Made by a program: the position numbers and the translations under genes | The notes under the pieces: generated by a model | What the model was told of the DNA's origin: nothing | The model's input: the letters and a program-made list of their open reading frames with translations, nothing else | Databases searched by the model: none | Assembly (NCBI GenBank): GCA_000436735.1 | Contig: FR887079.1 | Coordinates: 1 to 9,354 of the forward strand | Length of the DNA: 9,354 bases | DNA from: Firmicutes bacterium CAG:170 | Lineage (GTDB): Bacteria > Bacillota > Clostridia > Oscillospirales > Oscillospiraceae | Direction of reading: 5' to 3' | Shown here: positions 1 through 5,919 of the stretch, piece by piece | How the letters are laid out: every line of letters starts with the position of its first letter | Position numbering within the stretch: the first letter of the stretch is position 1

Positions 1-146
1 CAGTAACTGATAAAATGCTGTGTTTTCAAGGGCTGTACGTTTTTTAGCGAAAATATCCGGTTTTGCTGAATTCCTTGAAAACCATTGAAAGCACTGGGCA
101 AACCGGGTTTGGAGGAGATAGTAGCCAAACAGTAGTCAGATGCGAA
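1..146. other. Non-coding stretch downstream of the regulator gene
   Basis: I see no convincing gene here. The stretch holds a 10-bp perfect inverted repeat, GTTTTCAAGG (22-31) and CCTTGAAAAC (73-82), separated by 41 bases. It also holds a compact palindrome, CAAACC-G-GGTTTG (99-111), about 36 bases past the stop of the minus-strand regulator gene. The compact palindrome has no T-tract on the minus strand, so it is a poor intrinsic terminator, although its position would suit 3'-end formation. The distant repeat could be a recombination or element-edge relic or could be chance. Confidence 0.35.
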
Positions 147-1664
147 TTATGGTTTTGGCTGAGTGACTCGCTTTTGCTGCAGCTCTGCGCGGAGGAGAAT
201 GCCGAGTGTCAGGCAGAAGTCCGGGTTCTTGAGGTCGCAGCCGAGCATCTGTGTGATATGCGCGAGGCGATCCAGCAGCGTCGAGCGGTGCAGATACAGC
301 GCCGCCGCCGTTTTGGTGACGGAAAGGTTGTTGTCGAGATAGACGCGCAGCGTCTCCAGATACGAGACCTGCGAGCTTTCGTCGTGCGCTTTCAGCTTCT
401 TCAGCCCATCCGGGTAATAGACCCACGAGGGTCGCCCGGCCAGTGCGCCGGAGAGCAGCTGCGGCAACAGGTAGTCCTGAAAGTAAAAGACTGTGCTGCG
501 TCCGTCCTGCAAAAGCCCGTTTTGTAGGGCGCTGGACGCCTGAAACCACGCCTGATTTGCCTCATACAGATTGGAAAACGCGCCGGACACGCCGCAGATC
601 AGGCCGAGCCTGTCCAGCAGCGGGAGAAGCTGTGCCGTTGTTTCGCGTTCGGCCTGTGCGGCGGGCAGAAACGCGGCGACGGTGCGCTCGTATTCAAAGG
701 CCATCGCGCCGGGATGCCGCTCCTCCAGCGCGGCGGACAGATACGCGCCGGGCAGGGGCGCTGCGCCGAGCTTCGGCTGGAGGCGGACGCAGACCCAGTC
801 CGTTTTCCCATTTTCCTGACTGAGCGCCCGCCGCAGCTCAAAATCGACCGGCTGCCCGGCAATGACGCTGCGCAGCGCGCGGCGGACGGCGGAGCGGGTG
901 CTGGCAAGCACGGGGTTCTGCTGGATGGCCTGCCGCAGGAGCTTGGCGAGGAAGACCGCGAGAGAATGGTCGGAATCCCGGAGCGGGCGGAACGCCTCGA
1001 ACACCGTCAGGCAGCCGAGATATTCCTCCTGATCGAACACATTGACCGACAGCGTCCGCGCGCCCTGCAGCTCCAATAAGAGCGGTTCATGGACATGGGT
1101 GGAAAGGTCGTGCAGGGACAGAAACGTCGCCATTTTCTCCGCGTCAAACGTCTCGGTATCCAGCCGGATGCCGAGATCTTTTTGAAAATACGCCTCATCC
1201 GTTACAGCGAGATAGCGGAAGTCCGAGCCGATGAGCTGCATCGGATTGGAAAGAATATCGCGGCTGACCTCCAGCATCTGCGGCAGGCTTGCGCCGTGGC
1301 GGAGAATGTGCCAGAGGCGCTCTTCCCACGCCTCATACCGGTCAAAAATATGCTGCACCAGATTGAAGACGCGGAAAATGTCCGTTTCGGCCTCGACCAC
1401 GATCACGCTGCACCGGTCATAGAACGCGGTCAGGTTCCAATGCAGCCCGAGGCAGACGAGACACACGTTTTCGCGCAGCGACGGCCGCTCTGGCAGATGA
1501 TCGGCGGAGCAGACGTAAACGCGGTTTTTCTCAAACGTCTGCGTCCAGTCGAGATAAAATTCCGGGCGGCTCAGCGTTAGCTCCGGACTGCCCGCGCCGT
1601 GCAGCTCGACCGTCTTCAGTTCTTCTTTCAGCCTCCAATAGAGAATGTCCGCGCACAGCTTCAT
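147..1664 (-). CDS. PucR-family transcriptional regulator
   Basis: Predicted cytosolic DNA-binding regulator of 505 residues. The last 72 residues (434-505) match the PucR C-terminal helix-turn-helix domain. It begins SYLETLRVYLDNN, continues with a VTKTAAALYLHRSTLLDRL helix-turn-helix, and ends in a leucine-rich helix. The upstream 430 residues look like a sensory region of the kind that binds an effector in this family, but no ligand can be read from it. I chose ATG at 1664 because a GGAGG lies eight bases before it. A longer reading from TTG at 1679 would place that GGAGG inside the coding region. The gene is divergent from the operon starting at 1937, with a consensus promoter and three shared palindromes between them. 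This is the usual layout for a local regulator that controls itself and its neighbour. Whether it activates or represses cannot be told from sequence. Confidence 0.9.
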   Translation of the reverse strand: MKLCADILYWRLKEELKTVELHGAGSPELTLSRPEFYLDWTQTFEKNRVYVCSADHLPERPSLRENVCLVCLGLHWNLTAFYDRCSVIVVEAETDIFRVFNLVQHIFDRYEAWEERLWHILRHGASLPQMLEVSRDILSNPMQLIGSDFRYLAVTDEAYFQKDLGIRLDTETFDAEKMATFLSLHDLSTHVHEPLLLELQGARTLSVNVFDQEEYLGCLTVFEAFRPLRDSDHSLAVFLAKLLRQAIQQNPVLASTRSAVRRALRSVIAGQPVDFELRRALSQENGKTDWVCVRLQPKLGAAPLPGAYLSAALEERHPGAMAFEYERTVAAFLPAAQAERETTAQLLPLLDRLGLICGVSGAFSNLYEANQAWFQASSALQNGLLQDGRSTVFYFQDYLLPQLLSGALAGRPSWVYYPDGLKKLKAHDESSQVSYLETLRVYLDNNLSVTKTAAALYLHRSTLLDRLAHITQMLGCDLKNPDFCLTLGILLRAELQQKRVTQPKP

Positions 1665-1696
1665 GGGAGCTTCCTCCAATCTCTTTCTCGCTTTTT

Positions 1697-1725
1697 ATTA
1701 TATTCTGACGCCATGCGGCTGTCAA
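1697..1725 (-). promoter_or_regulatory. Sigma-A promoter of the PucR-type regulator
   Basis: Read on the minus strand, TTGACA (1725-1720) is followed by exactly 17 bases and then TATAAT (1702-1697). Both hexamers match consensus perfectly. The start codon at 1664 and its GGAGG lie just downstream, giving a short leader. Such a strong promoter abutting a palindrome implies that the basal level is held down or tuned by a bound protein. Confidence 0.85.
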
Positions 1726-1727
1726 TG

Positions 1728-1756
1728 AATCACCCATACAAATTGTACGGGTGATT
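1728..1756. promoter_or_regulatory. Operator-like palindrome 1 (CATACAAATTGTAC core)
   Basis: A 29-base near-perfect palindrome centred on A1742. The outer arms AATCACCC and GGGTGATT pair perfectly, as do the inner arms TACAA and TTGTA. Only the A/C pair flanking the inner core fails to match. It ends two bases from the -35 box of the regulator promoter, so a protein bound here could contact or block RNA polymerase. It shares its core with sites 2 and 3. Confidence 0.65.
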
Positions 1757-1794
1757 CGATTTTTTTGCGGTTGAATAGCAATTTTGCACAAAAT

Positions 1795-1819
1795 CAAATC
1801 ATACAAATTGTATGATTTG
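1795..1819. promoter_or_regulatory. Operator-like palindrome 2 (CATACAAATTGTATG core)
   Basis: A perfect 25-base palindrome around a single central A at 1807, with arms CAAATCATACAA and TTGTATGATTTG. The core is the same CATACAAATTGTA as in site 1, 65 bases away centre to centre. The flanks differ from site 1, so conservation is in the core, as expected for a protein-binding site rather than a simple duplication. Confidence 0.65.
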
Positions 1820-1820
1820 C

Positions 1821-1841
1821 CGCCATACAAACTGTACGGTG
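1821..1841. promoter_or_regulatory. Operator-like palindrome 3 (degenerate copy)
   Basis: Core CATACAAACTGTACGG, with one change from sites 1 and 2 in the right half (C for T at 1832) and imperfect outer arms. The centre is at about 1831, 24 bases from the centre of site 2. That is a little over two helical turns, a spacing compatible with two dimers on a similar face. It is the closest site to the operon start at 1937. Confidence 0.5.
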
Positions 1842-1857
1842 CAGGATGATAAAAATC

Positions 1858-1896
1858 GCGCGTTTTGCAGCATTTCCGCAGAACGCGCTGTTTTTT
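1858..1896 (+). terminator. Terminator-like hairpin in the leader of the 1937 operon
   Basis: The arms GCGCGTTTTGC (1858-1868) and GCAGAACGCGC (1878-1888) pair in 10 of 11 positions, with one G-T wobble. The loop is nine bases and is followed by TGTTTTTT. A run of A lies on the other side, so the element could act in both directions. It sits only 40 bases before the start codon at 1937. It may be an attenuator in the operon leader, or it may block antisense transcription toward the regulator. Alternatively it may be an operator overlapping a promoter whose -10 box is TATAAT at 1896-1901; the best-placed -35 for that box is only a weak TTTCCG at 1873-1878. Confidence 0.5.
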
Positions 1897-1936
1897 ATAA
1901 TAAGAGCATCGTAGAAAAAGAAACAGGAGGAATACC

Positions 1937-3157
1937 ATGCTAAAGGAAAAACTGGAGCAGCGGAAATGCTTCCCGACCGCGTGGGGCAAGCTCATCCCGG
2001 AGGAAGAAGCCTACCGGCAGCTGAACCGTCAGATCGCGGCCATGACCGCGAATCTGTTTCAGGTCATGCGCATCTTTGAGCCGAGCTGGGAAAAGCGCAC
2101 CGAGGCGATCTGTGACATTGCCAACATGATGAACATGGCCGTCGCGGGTACGCCGGAGGAACAGAAGGACTATGTCAATGCGTCGCTCTATGAGGCGTTC
2201 AACATCCCGGAGCTGTGTGAAAAGTCGAGCTGGCTCGGCGGCATCACCGGCGACTCTGGCGACGAGTGGGAGAACATGGCGGGCCGCGTCGTGCAGTTCA
2301 CGCGCAACCGCGTGGAAAAGGAGCTGGACACCTGTCCATGGGACATCGTCGGCAGCGAGCTGTGCAACATGACGACCAGCATGTTCACAGCGAACTTCGA
2401 CCTTGCGTCCTCCAAGGGGACGGAGAATGAAGTCGCGCTCAACATGTGTCAGGCCCGAGGCTGCGGCAACAAGCACTGCCGCGTCGTGGCGGAGCGCCGC
2501 GACGTGTACGGCCTTCCCAAGCAGGGATGGCTCGACCACATGCAGCAGCCCGTCGACCCCATCCACGACACCCCGCGCGAGCGCATGGTCAAGGAGGGCC
2601 AGTGCCTGCGCAACGGTCAGTACACGCAGAACTTCGGCGAGGAAACGTCGCTCGAAAAAGCGTACCACTGGGTCGCACAGATGGGATGGGTCTGGTCCAT
2701 CCAGTTCCCGATGATGGCCATCAAGGACATGGCCCCCGATGAAGACGAGTTCCTGCGCGTGTTCCGTATCGTCTTTGCCACGGCCGGCAAGAACCAGTTC
2801 ATCGATCCCTTTGCCAAGGAGGGCCTGCGCAGCTACCTCGGCGTGCCGCACGAGATGGACGAAAACGACGGCAGAATTCTCGGCGGCTACATCCGCTATA
2901 TGCTCGACGTGCAGCAGGTGCCGTATGAGATGGTGCGCTGGACGAAGGACGAGACGTGGATCAAGGTCAAGAGCGAGGACTTCACCGCCCGCTATGAAAT
3001 GGCCCCGCTCGACGAGCTGGTCGACGCCTACGAAGCGCAGTGGAACGGCGCGGCGAAAACGCTCGTCAGCCCGGAATGGTCGTGCGTGATCGAGGATCGC
3101 GACGAAGAAGACATGTACATCAAGGTCATCCGCAAGGAAGACCTGCGGATGCTGTAA
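1937..3157 (+). CDS. Uncharacterised 406-residue protein with C-x4-C-x4-C motif
   Basis: I do not recognise this family with confidence. It is the first gene of the operon, with AGGAGG at 1925-1930 six bases before ATG. The protein has no signal peptide or membrane segment, so it is probably cytosolic. Residues 30-190 look mostly helical and end in a Cys cluster, C171-x4-C176-x4-C181 with H180, followed by a short strand-like RVVAERRD stretch. This recalls the Cys-containing ends of 4-vinyl-reductase (V4R) or thiazoline-hydrolase-type domains, but the match is only suggestive. The C-terminal half (about 245-400) ends with a similar alternating pattern (WSCVIEDRDEEDMYIKVI), so the protein may contain two related halves. 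The stop codon overlaps the ribosome binding site of the next gene, so the two are almost certainly translated from one mRNA. A role as a partner or substrate-handling subunit of the GcvT-like protein is inference. Confidence 0.8.
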   Translation: MLKEKLEQRKCFPTAWGKLIPEEEAYRQLNRQIAAMTANLFQVMRIFEPSWEKRTEAICDIANMMNMAVAGTPEEQKDYVNASLYEAFNIPELCEKSSWLGGITGDSGDEWENMAGRVVQFTRNRVEKELDTCPWDIVGSELCNMTTSMFTANFDLASSKGTENEVALNMCQARGCGNKHCRVVAERRDVYGLPKQGWLDHMQQPVDPIHDTPRERMVKEGQCLRNGQYTQNFGEETSLEKAYHWVAQMGWVWSIQFPMMAIKDMAPDEDEFLRVFRIVFATAGKNQFIDPFAKEGLRSYLGVPHEMDENDGRILGGYIRYMLDVQQVPYEMVRWTKDETWIKVKSEDFTARYEMAPLDELVDAYEAQWNGAAKTLVSPEWSCVIEDRDEEDMYIKVIRKEDLRML

Positions 3158-3171
3158 GGAGGTGCCGAACG

Positions 3172-4161
3172 ATGTTATTCAGAGAAGATCAAGTCGCACG
3201 CGCCGACGCCGAGGCCATCCGCAAGGGCGTGGGCTTCTACCGCTGGACGCACGATCTGGTGGAGATCACGGGCAAGGACGCGCTGGAGGTTCTGCAAAAA
3301 ATTTATATCAGCGACATTTCCAAGGTCGCGGTCGGACGCTCGAAATACACCGCTTCGCTGGACGAGGCCGGCGAGATCATCGACGATGTGATCGTCATGC
3401 ACATGGCGGACGGCCTGTACTGGGTCTCCGACCTCTATGGCCCGCGCCTGCTGCCGTGGATCGAGCAGCACAAGGGCGAGGCGGATATTCACGCGAAGAT
3501 CATCACCTATGACTGGGATATGTACGCCGTACAGGGTCCGGACAGCCTCAAGGCGATGAACGCCATGCTGGACGCGCCGGTCGACGATCTCAAGCGCTTC
3601 GGCATCTGCGAGCGCAAGCTCGGCGGCATTCCCGTCTATATCCATCGCTCCGGCTTCACCGGTGAAAACGGCTATGAAATCTATTCCGCATTCGACAAGA
3701 GTGCAGAAATTCACGACCTGGCGCTGAAGGCAGTCGCGTCCGTCGGCGGCCGCGAGCTGCAGACGCTCGAGGTCTACGTCCGTTCCATCCCGATGGAAAA
3801 GGGCTTTGCGCTCAAGCAGGATTTCAAGCACCTGAGCCCGTATGAATGCGGCCTCGGCTGGGCCGTCGCCGCCGACAAGGACTTCATCGGCAGGGAAGCG
3901 GCGCTCGCACGCAAGGAGCACCCGAAATACCGCATGGTCGGTCTGGAATTTTCCCGCGAATCGACCGAGGACATCTCCATCTGGGAGCGGGTATACTGGT
4001 ACGGCGTCGAGGTCGGCCGCTGCGCGCAGACCATCTACGGCTATACTGTGGACAAGAACATCGGCTTTGCCACCGTCCGCGCGGATGTGCCAGACGGCGC
4101 GGAGCTGGCCGTCGGCTGCAACGATTCGCCCGCTGTTGTCGTAAACAAGGTTTTCTGCTGA
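3172..4161 (+). CDS. GcvT-fold, folate-dependent aminomethyltransferase/demethylase-like protein
   Basis: This is a 329-residue cytosolic protein of the glycine-cleavage T-protein superfamily, which also includes the folate-dependent demethylases DmdA and LigM. Family marks occur in order: GRSKYTASLDEAGEIIDD (55-72, with the acidic D71/D72 of the folate site), HRSGFTGENGYEIYS (158-172), LEVYVRSIPMEKGF (199-212), ECGLGWAV..DKDFIGREAAL (225-245) and a C-terminal barrel NIGFATVRADVPDG (296-309). ATG at 3172 follows AAGGAGGTG (3156-3164). A longer in-frame reading from 3040 would overlap the preceding gene and lacks such a site. No glycine-cleavage P, H or L genes are nearby, so ordinary glycine cleavage is unlikely. 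By family knowledge the likely reaction is transfer of a one-carbon unit from a small substrate to tetrahydrofolate. The substrate is unknown. The neighbouring dehydrogenases suggest a small alcohol/ketone or a methoxylated or methylated compound. Confidence 0.85.
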   Translation: MLFREDQVARADAEAIRKGVGFYRWTHDLVEITGKDALEVLQKIYISDISKVAVGRSKYTASLDEAGEIIDDVIVMHMADGLYWVSDLYGPRLLPWIEQHKGEADIHAKIITYDWDMYAVQGPDSLKAMNAMLDAPVDDLKRFGICERKLGGIPVYIHRSGFTGENGYEIYSAFDKSAEIHDLALKAVASVGGRELQTLEVYVRSIPMEKGFALKQDFKHLSPYECGLGWAVAADKDFIGREAALARKEHPKYRMVGLEFSRESTEDISIWERVYWYGVEVGRCAQTIYGYTVDKNIGFATVRADVPDGAELAVGCNDSPAVVVNKVFC

Positions 4162-4171
4162 GGAGGACATT

Positions 4172-4933
4172 ATGGGAAGATTAGATGGTAAAGTCTGCAT
4201 CGTGACCGGCGCTTCCGCCGGGATCGGGCGCGCCACGGCGGAGCTGTTCTGCCGCGAGGGCGCGAAGGTCGTGGCGGTCGCCCGCCGCGAAGAACGGCTG
4301 AAGGAGTTGGCCGAGGAATGCAAGGATGCTCCCGGTGAAATGACGTGGTACGCGGGCGACGTCGGCGACCCGGCGGCAGCCGTGGGCATGGTGAAAAAGG
4401 CAGTCGAGACGTTTGGACGGCTGGACGTTGCCGTCAACTGCGCGGGCGTGATGGACGACGACACGGCCATCGCCGATATGTCCGACGAAATGCTGGAAAA
4501 GACATTCCGCATCAATACGTTCGGCCTGATGTACGGCCTGCGCGAGGAATGTAAGCAGTATCTCGCGCAGGGTGATGGCGGCGTGATCGTCAACATCTGC
4601 TCCGTCGGCGCAACGCACCAGACCGCGGGCGCGGCCTACTGCGCGAGCAAGGGCGCGGCGCTGGCGGCGACGAAGAACACGGCGTTCATGTACATGGAGG
4701 AGGGCATCCGCTGCAACGCGCTCTCGCCCGGCGGCGTCGTGACCGATATTCCGCTGGTCATGCCGCCCGCCGACGAGTTCGGCTTCGGCCGCACGAGCAA
4801 GCTGCTGGACTTCTCCGGCGAGCTTGCCATGCCGGAGGATCTGGCGGACGCGATTTTGTTCCTTGCCAGCGACCAGTCCCGCTATGTGAACGGCGAAGAA
4901 CTCAAATGCGACGGCGGCTGGACGTGTTTCTGA
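4172..4933 (+). CDS. Classical short-chain dehydrogenase/reductase (SDR)
   Basis: This is a 253-residue NAD(P)-dependent oxidoreductase that would interconvert a hydroxyl and a keto group. It has the full classical SDR set: TGASAGIG at 12-19, D63, NCAG at 89-92, N115, S144, and YCASK with Y156 and K160. The S-to-Y interval is 12, one shorter than in FabG. After the second strand the sequence is AVARREER, with R38/R39 where NAD-specific enzymes usually have Asp, so NADPH preference is inferred. GAGGAGG sits ahead of ATG and overlaps the stop of the GcvT-like gene (10-base gap), which shows tight coupling. Length and motifs are typical of hydroxysteroid dehydrogenases, sugar or polyol dehydrogenases and FabG alike, so the substrate cannot be assigned. 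Confidence 0.9.
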   Translation: MGRLDGKVCIVTGASAGIGRATAELFCREGAKVVAVARREERLKELAEECKDAPGEMTWYAGDVGDPAAAVGMVKKAVETFGRLDVAVNCAGVMDDDTAIADMSDEMLEKTFRINTFGLMYGLREECKQYLAQGDGGVIVNICSVGATHQTAGAAYCASKGAALAATKNTAFMYMEEGIRCNALSPGGVVTDIPLVMPPADEFGFGRTSKLLDFSGELAMPEDLADAILFLASDQSRYVNGEELKCDGGWTCF

Positions 4934-4954
4934 GAGAATCCAAATGAAAACACA

Positions 4955-4985
4955 GCACAGGCGGCCCATACAGGGCCGCCTGTGC
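4955..4985 (+). terminator. Strong GC-rich hairpin between the first and second SDR genes
   Basis: Arms GCACAGGCGGCCC (4955-4967) and GGGCCGCCTGTGC (4973-4985) pair perfectly around a five-base loop, ATACA. No T-tract follows on the plus strand; a TGTGTTTTC follows on the minus strand. It may be a weak terminator, a processing or stability hairpin that lowers expression of the next gene, or a stop for antisense transcription. The next gene has its own GGAGG only 14 bases downstream. Confidence 0.5.
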
Positions 4986-5010
4986 CGTATCCAAATCAGG
5001 GAGGTCACAC

Positions 5011-5851
5011 ATGAAGAAAACAATTACGGTCGTGACAGGCGGTCACGGCGGCATGGGAAAAGGCGATCTGTAAGAAACTCGGAAAAACGTCCGTGATCGT
5101 GCTGGCGGGGCGCAACTTTGCAAAGATGGAAGCGGCAAAAGCGGAGCTGGACGAGCTTGGCGTGGAGAGCTATCTCTGCAAAACAGACATCGCGGACCGC
5201 GCGCAAGTGCAGGCATTGGCAGACTATGCTGCATCGCTCGGTGACGTGACGCAGGTCATCCACACCTCCGGCGTTTCGCCAAGCGACACGGCAACAGAAA
5301 ATATCATTAAAATCAACGCGGTTGGTACGGTCAATATGGTCGAGGCGTTCTATCCGGCTTTGACCGAGGGCGGCGTGATGATCAATTTCTCTTCCGTTGC
5401 AGCCTACACCATGCCGCAGACGGACGAATGGACACAGGCATTCGAGGCATGGAACGAGCCGGACTTCTATGACCGGCTGCTGGCGCTGGCAGGCGAAGCG
5501 GAGGACGAGGAGGGCGAGTTCTTCCGTGCGGGTCTCGCCTACGCCATGTCCAAGAAGTTTGTGATCTACTTCACGCAGAAAAATGTGGCGCGCTTCGCGG
5601 AAAAGCACTGCCGCATCCTGTCCATCTCGCCCGGCTGCTATCTCACGCCCATGCACCAGAAGCTCATCGACAATCAGCCGGAAACGGCAGAAAACCAGCT
5701 CGAGCCGATCCCCGCTGGGCGCTGGGGTCATCCGTATGAGATGGGCGCGCTGACGGTGTTCCTCTGCTCGTTTGGGGCCGGATACATTAACGGCGTGGAC
5801 ATCCTCGCCGACGGCGGTCAGAACGCCGGGATCTTCGTCCCGCAGATTTGA
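5011..5851 (+). pseudogene. Long-insert SDR (3-alpha-HSDH-like) with a one-base frameshift
   Basis: ATG at 5011 follows GGGAGG and opens MKKTITVVTGGHGGMGK, an SDR glycine motif (TGGHGGMG). The frame then ends at TAA 5071. Omitting one base in the AAAAGGCG run near 5059-5063 restores AICKKLGKTSVIVLAGR and continues to TGA at 5849-5851, giving about 279 residues. In the joined numbering N102, S128, Y177 and K181 (YAMSK) are present. The 49-residue gap between Ser and Tyr is much longer than the usual 12-13, as in the helical-insert SDRs typified by Comamonas 3-alpha-hydroxysteroid dehydrogenase. The downstream part alone (from a GTG at 5093) lacks the cofactor glycine loop and should not work. 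Apart from this base, coding quality is intact to the end, so a recent mutation or a sequencing error in the A/G run is likelier than old decay. Confidence 0.8.
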
Positions 5852-5866
5852 CAGGCACATAAAACT

Positions 5867-5897
5867 GGCGGCGCTCCGATCGGAGTGCCGCCCATTT
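5867..5897. terminator. Bidirectional intrinsic terminator between convergent genes
   Basis: The 26-base palindrome at 5867-5892 (arms starting GGCGGCGCTCCGA, one G-T wobble) is followed by CATTTTG on the plus strand and AGTTTT on the minus strand. It lies between the stop of the second SDR (5851) and the convergent stop of the third (5920), so it can end transcription from both sides. Confidence 0.75.
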
Positions 5898-5919
5898 TGA
5901 AGGGATGAAGCGTGCAAAA

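Noticed and set aside
1665..1679. A TTG start five codons upstream for the PucR-type regulator
   Set aside because: The TTG-initiated form would use up the GGAGG that is ideally spaced for ATG 1664.
1728..1841. A CRISPR array
   Set aside because: There are only three short palindromic cores with unequal spacing (65 and 24 bases) and no conserved full repeat. The operator reading fits better.
1940..2851. A 303-codon open frame on the minus strand opposite the 406-residue gene
   Set aside because: It is rich in His/Arg/Val repeats typical of antisense shadow, with no Shine-Dalgarno and full overlap with a well-signalled gene.
3040..3171. A longer GcvT-like protein starting at 3040
   Set aside because: The extension overlaps the upstream gene, is Arg-rich shadow sequence, and ignores the ideal ribosome binding site before ATG 3172.
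3175..4596. A long 473-codon open frame on the minus strand opposite the GcvT-like and SDR genes
   Set aside because: It is the mirror of GC-rich coding sequence. The composition looks random, no ribosome binding site is seen, and the plus-strand genes carry clear family motifs.
5011..5071. A programmed +1 frameshift in the second SDR
   Set aside because: No known +1 signal (such as a prfB-like stop context) is present at the break. An indel in the A/G run explains it better.
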